The notes under the pieces are model-generated. The model was not told the origin of the DNA. It worked only from the letters and a program-made list of their open reading frames with translations, and ran no database searches. From positions 101,317,278-101,381,277 of the forward strand of contig JAUPFV010000003.1 of the NCBI GenBank assembly GCA_036936605.1: a stretch of 64,000 bases of DNA, read 5' to 3'. Origin of the DNA: Limnanthes douglasii subsp. nivea. Lineage: Eukaryota > Streptophyta > Magnoliopsida > Brassicales > Limnanthaceae. The translations under genes and the position numbers were made by a program. Of the stretch, positions 24,481 through 36,900 are shown in pieces (positions within the stretch are counted from its first letter, which is position 1; every line of letters starts with the position of its first letter).

Positions 24481-24580
24481 CTGATATCATCCTACTCTTA
24501 CTCCAAATCAATAACTCGGCTAAACGTTACCTGATATCATCCTACTCTTACTCCAAATCAATAACTCGGCTAAACGTTAA
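24481..24580. repeat. 50-bp tandem duplication
   Basis: 24481-24530 and 24531-24580 are identical apart from the last base. The two copies abut directly, so this is a recent duplication. Confidence 0.95.
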
Positions 24581-26025
24581 CTAATCCTTCCATGCCTTAA
24601 AAGTTGGCAATTTCTCCTTTCCAATGAGTCCAATGAGAACAACGACCCAGGGAAGCCAGAATCCCTCTACTAAACTACTGATCCACCTAACTTCTATCAT
24701 AATATGTCAGTGTTAATGCAGTAGTCAGCACATAGGAGAAGATTACATATTAAGCATAACAGTAATCTACTCTACTCCCAAGTTCCTAAATGAAAAAACA
24801 TGGTGACGTGATAACTAATCATTCCAAAACCGTAGAATCGCCTATCTTCTTTCCTTTATAGTTCTAAGTAGAATAGCTAAAACAGGATGCAGCTAAAATA
24901 CTTCTACTCTAAACTCCTGGTCCAACTGATTCTTGCTTTAGTCTTCATTGGACTCTTTGATAACAAACTCGAGTCACAGAAAAACATTCCTATAACCAAA
25001 GATAAGAAGCGGCGTCTTTCTGATACACTTGCACCCACAAACATGCCTACTACAGGGGTAAAAAAATGTAATCACATTTTAATTCGAAAACGTAGCAATC
25101 CTCAGCTTGACCAGCCATGCACCTTCAAAAATAAAGTACAAATCTGCACGTTTCATACCTTAAAGGAACTACTCTGTCCGATCTATGCACTTAACCTTGT
25201 CTCTTTTATCCTCTTAAAAACAAATCTAACCACTCAAACTAATTGCCCTATAAGCTTATAATATAAACCTTCTTTTTCCTAGAATATTCCCGGTGATGCA
25301 ATATTTGGAACAGGAGTTATCCTTGTAGGACAGTTTGTTATGAATGAAGGATTAAGATAGAAGAGAAAGACAGTAAGTTACACCCAAGAATACATGGTTT
25401 CTTCAACCGCATGCCACATATCAAAGTAGCTGAAAGAAAAAAATTGCTTGAAAAAGAAAACATCAATTTTAAGATTAAGTTTGTACTACAGAGACGGAAT
25501 ACTTGCCTATGATACTCCGTAGTAACTCCTCTGGCACCGGGCACATCACCATCCATCATCCGGTGTTATCATATTGAGGAAGCAAGCCGTAATCATGTAG
25601 ACAGGTTAAATATCTAATACTATTGAATAAAAGGTAGAGCAACGAATCAAATGAAGGATCATAGAATCAACATCGGAAGAAGAGTTGAAATACACAAGCT
25701 CGACGATCCATGATGGCTACTGGATGTTGAACGAAGAGCAAATGGCAAGCAAGTCCATTCAATTCTAGGCAAGATCACATACTCAATCTCAGCATATGGT
25801 TATAACCTGGGACTAGGCTAATTAACCATCACCTCCATTCAAAGCGCTACTCTCACACACTCTTTGATCAATGTGCATCTTCCTCCACCTCATGAACTAC
25901 ATTCAACCACTACCCCAGATAGACGTAAAATGACAATACTTCATCACCCAAGCTTCCACATACGAACTTCATGGAAGAAGCTACATCCAACCAGTGCGAT
26001 AAAATTTGAAAGAAATTTTTAAAAA

Positions 26026-26231
26026 ATGAGTTCCGCCATTTATTACTTCAAACAACCACCAAACACCCTCACATCCGCTCAGATTTCCAAGAATCTAATA
26101 AACTTAGGAGAGACAGGATTACAAAACTAATGAGCTCCATTTATTACTTCGAACAACCACCAAGCACCCTCACATCCGCTCAGATTTCCGAGAATCTAAT
26201 AAACTTAGGAGAGATAGGATTACAAAACTAA
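26026..26231. repeat. About 103-bp tandem duplication
   Basis: 26026-26129 and 26130-26231 match through their whole length with about six substitutions and a small indel near the start (GAGTTCCGCC against GAGCTCC). The landmark TTTATTACTTC is followed by AACAACCACCAA in each copy. Confidence 0.9.
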
Positions 26232-27156
26232 TGAACTGCTGCATTTAAATGACATCAGAGTAGGTTTCTTTCCTAGCCCAGTACATGCTTCACAAGAGGT
26301 GAAAATAAATTAAATATTACAAAACTTTCAAGGTACCTTAACCTTCAATAAGTACCAGATAATGGAGATAAAGATGGTATTTGTCCATTATACCAACAAA
26401 TCACTCTAAAATATTTCTATGCAGCTGCATTTATCCGATTATAATAGCACTAGCCTATCATATATTGCTAGTCTGCATAAACGGTCAAACGCAAGGGGAT
26501 ATATGAGAGTGCTGAACTTTTGGTTCTAGAGGATAATTACTACTCCAAGACTGTCATGGCTGCATGATAACTCACTGAAACCGACAGAAATTCAACAAGG
26601 GTTCAGCTCGCACACATCTGCATCATTCAGTCCCAAAACTGCCTTGCCTTTAAACTAGGTTATATTCCACACCTTAATAGAACACTACAATCTACAATAT
26701 ATATGCATTTTTCAGATCACGTTATATGGTTTGCAATCATCATTTACTAGTGCTCCTGCAATTGAAATGATATTACGATGGCTCCTATAGAACGATACTG
26801 TATTATAGGCCTGTATTTCCCAACTAAAAGTGCTTCTAACATAAGTACCTTAAGCTACAACTTTCCACTCAAATGGTCTGTAAACTATAGATTAGATCAC
26901 AAGAAGAGCAATGAATTCGAAGCACAAAACAATCATATCATAATCTCAGAAACAACAACAGAAGCATTATCCAAGTCAATAACTCATAAACACCAAATCC
27001 TATAAATAGGGTTAACTTATACCGTCTAAAAGCGGATTCAGATAAGAGCCTAGTGATAAGCATGCATATGTAACAGATACCCCTTGCTGATGTACGTTTA
27101 GAAAGCAGTTGAAAAGGTGACATCTCCCCTTTCATATCAAGCACAAATTTCGGATC

Positions 27157-28636
27157 TCAACGACGATTCGCATGAGACTTCTCCCATGAAGAAGCACCTG
27201 CTCCATAATAAGGAGCTTTATCAGCAGCACCTGTCCCATAATAAGGAGCTTTATCAGCAGCACCCTGAGAAACAAAAAGGGAAAGTTGAGTATAAAAAAC
27301 AGCTCCTGCCTGGTTTTATATTAGATTGTTGTATTAGATGTATAAGAAACGGTACCTGATGTCTGTATTTCTCTCCATAAGAACCGGGAAAAGCCCCTTC
27401 TGAACTATTGAACTTCATCCCATATGCTCCACCTATAAAAATAAACAACTAGCATAATGCGTGAAATAATAGTTCTCGAAATGAATAATCAATAAAACAA
27501 CCCCAACACAAGTTTAGAATCGACCATTTTATCCCTCATCGCTAAGCTTGTACAAGACAAAGTTAACTAACAGGAAAACATACTACTTTAAGGTTCAATC
27601 TGTTGCAACTACCTCATAAATAAATCACATGTTATATTGTATTAACAAATTCATTTAGCACTGTAGTTCAGCAGAAAGGATATCCACCGTTCTCTTCTTG
27701 AATGTCTCCAGCTGAAAGAGACAAACTAAACAATATGGCATTTGGAATTGAACCCATATAGCTGCCAAATCACCTAGGAATAAGTACAAGATAAGTGATG
27801 CAACAATATAAGAGAAATTAGTGATCATACCAGCACCCCATTGTCTAGCATCAGCAGTAGCATATTCTGCACGCAGCTTTTCAACTTCACGAGCCATTGA
27901 CACCAAATTCTTTTCCATTGCTTCTCTCTGCTCCATCAACTCAAAGTTTGCTTTCTTCTCATAAGAAATAGCTCCTCTGTACAGTAACGGTTTAGTTTAA
28001 ACAGTTATATATTATTCCATTTTACCATGATTGTCCAAAGGTGATTGGTAAATCAGCCTTTAGAATAATGGAATATAAAATACATAAATAAAGGGGATTA
28101 AGTGTAAACCTAGCACGCATAAGCTCCTGGTGCACATTGTCAATCTCCGCCTTCAGAAGAGGTATTTGCTGATTATCAGTCTGCAACTTAGCAACATCTT
28201 GCCTGAGGGTTTGCACTTGCCCAGTAAGTTCCTGCCTTATGTTGTTTAACTTCTGAGCTTCAGCTCGCAGTTGGGAGACCTCTTTTTTAAGAGGCTCCGT
28301 AGCACGAAGATCTGCCTCGAGCTTTAAAGCTTTCTCAATAAGTTCCCTTGAGTGCGCCCCATGTTCTGCATGCATTTCAGCAATAATAATATTCATGCGG
28401 TGAATTTCTTCTTTGGCAGCACCGAGCTCTTGCTGCAAAGCCATCCGATCCTCAGCCAGCCTATGATTATCATTCAAGAGCATTCGCATCTCAGCATTTT
28501 GTATTTCTAGTTCTTCTTCCAATACAGCAGGGTGTGGGTGCTGCGGCAAAGGAGGACCGCGCATGAATGGTCTTTCCAGATGTGACCCACGTCGATCGTT
28601 AAAAGTCTCCCGAGAGACGCGATTTCTTGCAGCCAT
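27157..28636 (-). CDS. FLXL3: FLX-like coiled-coil protein (FLXL3 type)
   Basis: Minus-strand exons 28636-28110, 27976-27831, 27432-27356 and 27264-27157 join through GT-AG introns into 285 residues. The family (FLOWERING LOCUS C EXPRESSOR and FLX-like) are plant coiled-coil proteins; FLX itself helps FRIGIDA activate FLC, while FLXL3 roles are less clear. Residues about 38-230 are nearly continuous heptads, from [18 protein letters not shown] through [13 protein letters not shown] to [14 protein letters not shown]. The amino end is basic and Pro-rich ([10 protein letters not shown]). The carboxy end is Gly/Tyr-rich ([10 protein letters not shown]), as in FLXL3. The start at 28636 matches the family. 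The last exon carries an in-frame 11-residue duplication. The choice of FLXL3 over FLXL2 or FLXL4 rests on the amino terminus and tail. Confidence 0.88.
27198..27263 (-). repeat. 33-bp in-frame tandem duplication in FLXL3 exon 4
   Basis: Two adjacent 33-bp units (27198-27230 and 27231-27263) encode [11 protein letters not shown] and [11 protein letters not shown]. They differ at two or three bases. Length is a multiple of three, so the frame is kept. Confidence 0.95.
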
Positions 28637-28646
28637 TTTCAGCTAC

Positions 28647-29303
28647 CTGAAAAAGATGCATTAAATAATAGTCGTATGTTATCACTGTTGTAGTGGAATG
28701 TTCCACGAGCTCAATCAATGCTAAATAAAATTCAGGTGGTTTAAATGACAAATTTCCTTCCAAAATAATAATAGTTCGAGCATAACAATTCCATAGATTG
28801 GAATCCACTGGATACAATGACATTATACTGAAGGCTCAAAGTCCAAAGATCAATGCAAACTCTGAGATAAAACAAACCAGATACAAAAATATCAAATGGC
28901 CGATTGCCCAAGGACGCAATGTCTGAAAGCTAAAAGCTAATTGAACATAGAATACCCAATCTTTTAACCAGGTCAACCTAAAAATGCTGAAAAATTGCAC
29001 ATATACTACTGTCAAACCATCCCTAGAACGAAAGAAAGTCCTTGACTAGTGATATACATGCAGCTGAGCACACTGGCAATATAATCAATTCCTTGCCAAA
29101 ACTGACTAAAAATATGCTGTCAAACACCCCAAGACAAATAATGCTTCTGTATCACAACAGTAGCCCCAAATTCAGCTAGTACTACACAAAAAACACTTAG
29201 CTCGTATACAATGATCAACAATTATGCAGAGAATGATGAAACCTAATAACAAGAACGATAATAACAAATAGGATAGAATCAAAAAGAAATTGAGAATCAA
29301 AAC
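28647..29303 (-). other. Probable 5' leader intron of FLXL3
   Basis: On the minus strand a TTTTTCAG acceptor lies just before GTAGCTGAAAATGG (start codon), and a CTCAG/GTTTTG donor lies at 29304/29303. The interval is AT-rich with no coding content. Leader introns are common in this family. The donor is inferred, without transcript support. Confidence 0.5.
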
Positions 29304-29480
29304 CTGAGCTGATTATTCTGATCCACTTTATGCAGTAAGTTGATCAATAGTTCTACCGAGCTAATTTCGAAAGCTTAGGTTTGTATCCAATTCTTTGTAT
29401 AGACAGACCCTCGAAATAAATTGAGATTTTGGATGGTGGAAGTGAGAGAGAGAGCATTTACCGAGGGTATTTTCTCCGTG
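29304..29480 (-). promoter_or_regulatory. Probable first non-coding exon and start region of FLXL3
   Basis: Read on the minus strand there is a CT-microsatellite (CTCTCTCTCTC) at 29443-29455. This is typical of plant 5' leaders close to the transcription start, and is followed by TTTCGAGGG and the inferred donor. No TATA box was assigned. Confidence 0.4.
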
Positions 29481-29949
29481 ACGCCAACTTGGGAGATTCG
29501 CTACGTTTTTGTCAATTTTCTCGATAAGGTTTTGTTTGGCTATGGGATTCCTTAATGTTGTTTAAGGCATCTATATCCTTATCCTTGGTAATAGTGGTCA
29601 AATTTTGGTAATCTAAAGTTTGTCAATCTAATTTTCAGTTTAAACTCACGAGACAAACTTTAATGTCATTTAGTGTCTAAAAATGAATTTATGTTTACTC
29701 AAAATAAGAATTAAGACTTCTATTCACCAAACAATTTGTCATTTAGTATTCCAAAATGTGTTTACATTTATTTAATACCTATCTCATTAGCTCCCATTTA
29801 ATATCAAATTTTTTTAATATCTTCGGTACCATTAACTAACTATATAAGGTTTTTTTTAAGAAAAACATGATATTTTCACCCAATCAGATATTTTGAGAAT
29901 TTTTAACCAGTTTTCTCTCTCTTATCATAACCAAATACCCATTTTTCAA
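29481..29949. other. Spacer between FLXL3 and MULE
   Basis: Upstream DNA of FLXL3. No gene. I looked for long terminal inverted repeats paired with 40.2-40.9 kb and saw none. Confidence 0.4.
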
Positions 29950-30381
29950 AAAGAACATTGCGATTTATATTACCATACTAATGTTGCTAGAGATGCTATT
30001 GATTTGTTTACTGTCATTGCGATTGTTCTTGGACTTGATTGTGATTGTGTTGATCTTGCTCGTTTGCTAGATTGTAATGTTTTTGCCTTTTAATGCGATT
30101 TTATATTCAATGCATTTCTAGGTTGGTTATATTATCATTGGTGTAAGTTGCTAAATTGGTGTGCGACATTGCGAGTGTGCTTTGTGGTATTGTTAGATAT
30201 GACCGTTATTAATCATTATTGATAGAAGTTGTTGGGTTTAGTGCGACATTGCAATTTAACTGTAACCGCTTGTTTGCTAGATAAGGGTACTTGTTCGTTT
30301 CCTAGATTATAGTTCATATCATAACATTTCTATATATGACCATGGTTGAGAATGCGATTTTATATGTAACACGTTACTAGA

Positions 30382-33041
30382 TTGGTTGTATTATGTAACA
30401 CATTGCTTCTTTGTGGCTGCCACTATAACTTACTGAGTCAAGTTTTTACAGTGCATGGTAATATATATCGAAACCCTAAAGTTTTTATTTTCAAATATGG
30501 TGACCAAACTACAATTGTTCCTTTGTCGCACTATGAAAACTTTCAAAGCCTTCAAGATTACGCTGAAAGTAGATTGCAGGAGCTCGTTGAGGTAACTACA
30601 CTATTATTTACTCTTGTGGTGCTCACGAGAATCGTTTATTTAATAACGAGACGGATTTTATGGGTTTGGAAGTATATCTTGATGTGAAGCGTCTCAAAAT
30701 CGTTAGTTTTCTTATAGAAGAACAACTAGTTGATAAAGAGTCTACACTTAAGCGTAAAAAATCTAGCATAATTTTTGTAGAAGCGTCTCATAACCAACTA
30801 ACTAGTAGGGAGAGTAGTAATTGTTTGCTTAATTCAACACCGAAAAAATGCATCTTCCTACAACTCGATGGGATGATGTTATCACATGTTTTAATTAGTC
30901 GTTTGATGAAGGTGTTGCAGGTCTAAGGTTACCCTTGTGTCGATATGCATTAGAGAATGGTTTTGCTTTCAAGTACATGCATAATATATTTAGTAAGATC
31001 ACTTCTTATTGTGTCAACAAAGATTCAGACGTCTGTAAATGGAGGCTTTATACATCAATTGATTCCAGCACCGATTTAATGATGATAAAGCGGTTTGTTG
31101 ACACACATAATGCAATCTCGTCTTCACTAAACAAAAACGTAGGTATTTGAAATCTGATTTGATTTCGGATGAAATTTATGATTCAATTAGGACTTTTCAT
31201 TCGGTGACGGCAAAAAGTATACAATCCTCTATGAAACAAGACTACAATTTAGACATCTCTTACCATCTCTCATGGAATATTTTAGAGAATGCAAGGAGAA
31301 GAGTATTCGGAGATAGTAATACTTCTTTTAGTTTGCTAAATGGATACTTCAAACAATTAAGGAGTCGTGATATTACGACAAACGGCCATTTGGAATAAGT
31401 TGCTGCTAACGTTTTCTGATGCTGTTTTATAGCATTCGGAGTGTGTCTTCAAGGTTTTTATTCATGCCGACCATTGTTGTACGTCGATAGAACCCATTTA
31501 ACTGGGAAGCATGGGGTGTATTTCTTTCAGCGGTAACAAAGGATGGCAGCAACGGTTAGTCCCACGATGTTTCTACATCTTGCTAGATATGCGTGTTCAT
31601 AATTTAGATTTTAATATATGCTAGCACAAATTTCTAGATATGTGTTATTATGTATGTGATTGGTACGATAAGTGGTATTTTCGTTTACTTATATTTTTTG
31701 TTAGATACCAGTAAATGGGATAATAATGTACTTCAATTTATATTGCGATTTATGTGTTTTCATCAATCATACTAGATAGGTTTTATTGTCTTTGCTAGAT
31801 ATGGGCAACTTTATCATTTTTTACACAAACGATTTATTATGCTTTAGTCTTTGTGATTGTTGTTTTGTTACCGGGAATTAAGTTAATTTTCTGCTTCCAC
31901 AATATCTACATATTTTACCATATAACCAGCTTGCGATTGCAGTGTTAATGACGAAACTTCTTCGAACCCTGTCAACATACTCAAGTTTGTATGTACTGCA
32001 TGTATATTACCGTTTCTTTCGGTATTGTCGACAGTGAAGATTTGGACAACTGGATATAGTTTATGCAAAGTCTAAAACCTCATATGTTAAGTCGTTATAT
32101 AATATTTATTTTCGATCGCCATTCTGTTATTATTAGCGATATATCTGTTGTCTATCCCAATAACTATCATGCGTACTGTATTTTCCATCTAATTCAGAAT
32201 TTAAATAAAGCTCTAGAACACACAAACCGAGAGTATAAAAAGAATATGCTACAGTTGTTTAGCCGATGTGTGTATGCTCTCACATTAGACATTTTTAATG
32301 AAACACTTTCACAGTTTTTACGTCAAAGCGGTGGTAAAATCAAAATTTTCCTTCATAATTTTCCTTTGTTAAGTATACTCGGGCATTCGTCAAAGGGAAA
32401 CGATATGGGGCAATGACATCAACTACGGTTGAATCATTTAACACACATATAAAAAAAATATGCAGTCTACCGATAGTAGAATTTGTGGACATGATTAGAG
32501 TCATGCGTATGACTCAGATTTGAAGACGTTACTCGGAGGGTCTCAGCTAGAACACTAATTTATACCCCGAGTTTGACCGGAATTTTAAGCAGAATGTAGA
32601 ATATGGTCGAACATGGTAATACGTAAGTCTTCCGCAACTTCTTTTGAGGTTTTATCAGGCCCTATTATGGTAGTTAACATGCTTGATTTCAAATGTTATT
32701 GTGGTGCTTTGGAACAAGAACTTTTCACATGCCCACATGCATTAGCGGTGATACCATCGGTAAAAGAAGTTCCTATGACTTTATAAAACCATTTTTCACT
32801 ACTGCAAATTACATGTCCAGTTATTCTTCTAGCATACCACCTATAAAAGATTTCGACAAAGTTTCATACTCTAATGGTTCTTTGGAGCCTGAAGTTCAGC
32901 CACCCAACATGAAAAGATGATCTGGACAGCCAAAAAAGAAATGTATTCCATCTAGAGGAGAAGTAACCACCAGCTGGTTGCGGTGTTGCCGTTGTTTAAA
33001 ATCACGACACAACAGGAGGTCTTGCTATGCTCCATTCTAAA
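30382..33041 (+). pseudogene. MULE transposase remnant
   Basis: Plus-strand segments in family order. 30935-31150 is a MuDR-domain-like block (ENGFAFKYMHN, then CKWRLYTSID). 31147-31398 is the helix-rich block before the catalytic core. Near 31470-31510 CRPLLYVDRTHLTGKHG carries the expected first catalytic Asp. A non-coding gap at 31560-31870 interrupts it. 32063-32416 is the core (FIFDRHSVIISDISVVYPN, then HAYCIFHLIQNLNKAL), holding the second Asp. 32690-32750 is a SWIM zinc finger (CYC, then CPH). It ends with PPNMKR and a CCRCLKSRHNRRSC knuckle before TAA at 33039-33041. An expected Trp is a TAG near 32057 and several frames shift. Confidence 0.8.
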
Positions 33042-33928
33042 TTTCAGCTACCTATGCATTTTTTGTCTTTGAGTTTTTTTTATATGCCTATCATACTTTG
33101 CTAGATAAGTACTTTTTATCTTGCGATTTACTTGTTATTGTACCGCGACTTTGATAGATAAGGAGTTTGCTAGATACGCTGGTTTTTTTATTAACCACTT
33201 TGCTAAATATAAACTTTGCTAGTTATGTTTTAGTTAACAAACGAATTAATTTGTAATGCCTCATATGTTTAAAGAACAAGCACTTTACTTTGCTAGATAT
33301 GTCATTCATCACATGCCATTCTTTTATTAATTTAACTCGGCAGACATGAGTTATACCTTTCTCCAGTTGATGTTAATATTATGATGCTTTTATTACGGAA
33401 TACTACGATTTAAAAACATAATATGATGTTGTTGATCATAACCGTTCTCGTGTTTGCGAGATGGGAACAAATTTGAACTTTCTACTAGTTTCTATTAAAT
33501 CTGTGGCATGCCTGTATAACCACTTTGCTAAATACGTTCTCTATAATCTTATGATTTATTACTTAATTTACACACCAACTACTATACAACTATTGTCCTC
33601 ATTCATCGACCTTGCAGTTATCTTCTTTGCTATTGTCATTGAATGAACCAGATTCAATAAAAAATGATAAACTGTTACAAAAAACACTAGGGTTCTCAAA
33701 TCCTATTTGAAGGTTAGTGTTACTTTAATATGCTCGTAATTGAAATAACCAGCAAATACCCAATTAAACCACGCCTAACAAAAGAATTTCAAAATATATT
33801 AAAACTACATGCACGGCTTTACAAATGCCTAGATAACTCAAACCTCAAAAAAAATACACCATGTCTAAGGGTTGGTACATTTTACTTCAACAAATAAAAT
33901 AATATACTACTTGAACTACCAGAACATC

Positions 33929-36900
33929 AATCATCATCCTCGTCCTCCTCATCCTCATCTTCATTTTTTTCTTCCTCATTCTCTTCCTCCTTTTCTTCTT
34001 CGTCTGTTTCCATCTCATCATCGACTTCATCATCTTCTTCTTCATCTTTTTTATTATATGTGTCCCCCGATTCGTGTTTGACTCATTGAGGAAATGATTA
34101 AACATTTTAACTCTACATCTTGCGAGCATATCATCTCCGTGTTTTAAAGGTACAGGACCTTTGTCGATGATGCATTTCGCGTAATTGCAAACAAAAACTC
34201 CGTAGTCGAGGCTCTTATCTTTTTGTTGTGGAATATTTCTCGTAGTCTTGATTTTGTATCCACTCTTCACAACAGGTATGTATTTTTTATTCATGCAGTA
34301 GGCCAAGAGTTAAAGAATCAAACAAATATTACCAATATCATTGTGTTTTTTGTGAAAATGGGCTTGTGATTGTAGTTAATGATATAAGACTGCGATTGTA
34401 ACAGATTTTGTGGGCTATTGCTAATTATTAGGTTTCTAGAATTTGTGATCCGTGACTTAAAAGGACGTTGCGACTCATTACTACTAGATGAATAACATTG
34501 CTAGATACCCACTTTCCTATTTAATCAAATTACTTGATAAGCACTTTTCTAGTTGTGTTATTATTACCAAACGTTTCAATGGGCGTAAATTTGCTAGATA
34601 TTTACTAACTCATGTGATTTTTCCGTAATAACTAGTTGCGAGAAAGGGGAAAATTTATCAAAGCGATTGGGAGCATAAAATATCTTACCAAAGGCATATA
34701 TAGTATTCCTCGTCATATCCGCAATATGTTTACTCCATGGCAATAGTGAGTAGTAGCTACTAGCACTACCATTCTCTATATCAATAACAACAGTGTCCAG
34801 TAGTTGATTCCGTCCTTGTTAATAGTACAGAGAAGAACCAGTGCAATATACTTGTCCGGTCTCATTGTCTCAAATACTTCATCCACAATGTGCGACATAT
34901 CTCCATTAATAACCAGCTTTTTCTGAAATTTGTAGTATAATTATATGAAGTATTGTCTTATGAATAACTAAAATAATATTAATTTCACTTTGCAATTGCC
35001 ATTCCAGAAATTGGAATAACGTTGGCGATACATCTAAACTTATCATCAAACCCTTTGATACGTACTCTCCAATTTCCTTACCGGAGCAGTTTATATATCC
35101 AAGCATCGATAATCTATCAATTGAAAATTAATTTCTTAAAATATGTATATGACAATAAGTAAATTAAACAACATGGGTTATGTGAATAAGTAAACCATAC
35201 TAGTTTTTTATAACTTTATATTACCTTGCAGTCTAGTTCCCCTTTGTACGGTAGTTCCATTATCTCACTCACACTAACGGCAAGCTTGTATGAGAACTCC
35301 GACATTGGCAAATACCATACTTCTGGATCTTCCTGCTCTTCTTCTCTATTTATTTGCAGCACCTTGTTGTATTCACTGACTTCTATTATTTGCGTCGTCG
35401 TTGTACGCTTCGGACAATCTTCATAAAAAACCTGTGGTTGTCCCACTTGTGTCTGAGTAAGTAGGTTCCAGTTTGGGAACTCGTCAGCTACCACCTGAAA
35501 GATAAACAACCGGATTTTCTATATTAATCACCTAATATGACTTTTTTCCATTTATAGTAAGATAAAAATCCACTTACCAGTGACGTCATCTCCAGCAATT
35601 CATTGTTACCGTACCATCTGAAACATTGGGATTTAATAGACTTTCCTAGACAGATTCTAAAGTATGTCACTTTTTATTTGAATTTCCTTCACCTTTGTCA
35701 CATTCGTCATAAAGGATTGCATTTAGTCTATAAAAATTTCATTTATGAATGGTATAACAGAACATACAGTTTCTGTGTAGGACACTGCTCTATCTTGGTG
35801 TGATATTTTCATACTTAATGGCCCATGGTTCTAAGTATTATCTCTCCACCCCCCCCCCCCCCCGTTGGACTTCTTCTACTGTTTCAGGATGGGTAAGTAG
35901 TTCTGCCTTCGTTGAGGGTTTTTCTTCTTCTTGTTGTATCTTGTGAATTACTTTATAGGTGGTACTATTTGGGATACTTGTTCAATCTTTGGATATGCTT
36001 CTACTTCTTGCGCTGTTACATTAGTTCTACCTGATCAATATTGGCCTTCCATTTCTGCTACAGGTCTTTCGTGTAATACCTAACCATTTAAAAATAACTC
36101 ATACTATGATTTATTTTCATTTAACATTGTAGTATTGCTAGCTTGCAATAATACTACATTGTTATTTATATGCATTTATGATTACTAGATTGCTGGAATG
36201 GCAACAGAGTGTGATTGATATGAACTTAACATTACTAGATTATAATAAAAGTTGTTGATACTAACCTATAACAATGCAGTTAAGAATTCGATTGTTTCTA
36301 ATGACATACGTGCGATTTATTGGCTAAAACTAGTTTGCTTAATATTCAACAAATAAACTCATGGTATATACGATGAACATGCTTACATTACGAGTTACGA
36401 TATGCTCTTAATATGGTTTGTTAGATATCTTATGTCGATGATTGCGAATTATGAGACATACATAGTTTGCTAGACACATTTGTATCCCACATAAACACAT
36501 CATACTAAAAACAACCCAAGTCATGGTAAGTCTAAAATATTTCTTACAATATCAAACCAACAATTTTAAACAACAACACTCCAACATCTTCAATATCACA
36601 CTAAGACTTTGTAAATATCAAAACATGCCGACAAAATATACTAAATATCGTTGAATCTTAAGGCACTTAAGATCCACTTACATCTTCAAGTCCTGTTTCC
36701 ACCATCTTCTCAACTCCAGGTTCTAGTTCTTTGACTTTGGGTGCTACCTGCTCTAGTCGAGTAGGCAAGCCCTCAATTTTTTTGTTTGGGTTTATGGTGG
36801 CTTCAACCTCTTGTCTGGTAGGCTCTTCTTCCCCCTGATCCTTTTCTACTGTGTCTAGATTTTTTGTACTTGATGCCTGGTTCATGGCAGACTCATTTCT

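Larger units (their letters stand above)
23941..27156. other. Spacer between convergent PLD and FLX-like genes
   Basis: Holds both 3' ends. An A-run at 24050-24062 follows the PLD stop. The open frames at 24887-25261 (+), 25338-25559 (-) and 26778-27005 (+) match no family I know and lack exon support. Two tandem duplications are listed separately. Confidence 0.5.

Noticed and set aside
24887..25261. 124-codon frame in the PLD-FLXL3 spacer
   Set aside because: No family resemblance and unremarkable composition; nothing supports it as a gene.
28599..28823. 74-codon minus-strand frame before FLXL3
   Set aside because: It spans the inferred leader intron acceptor and lies in a different frame from the FLXL3 start.
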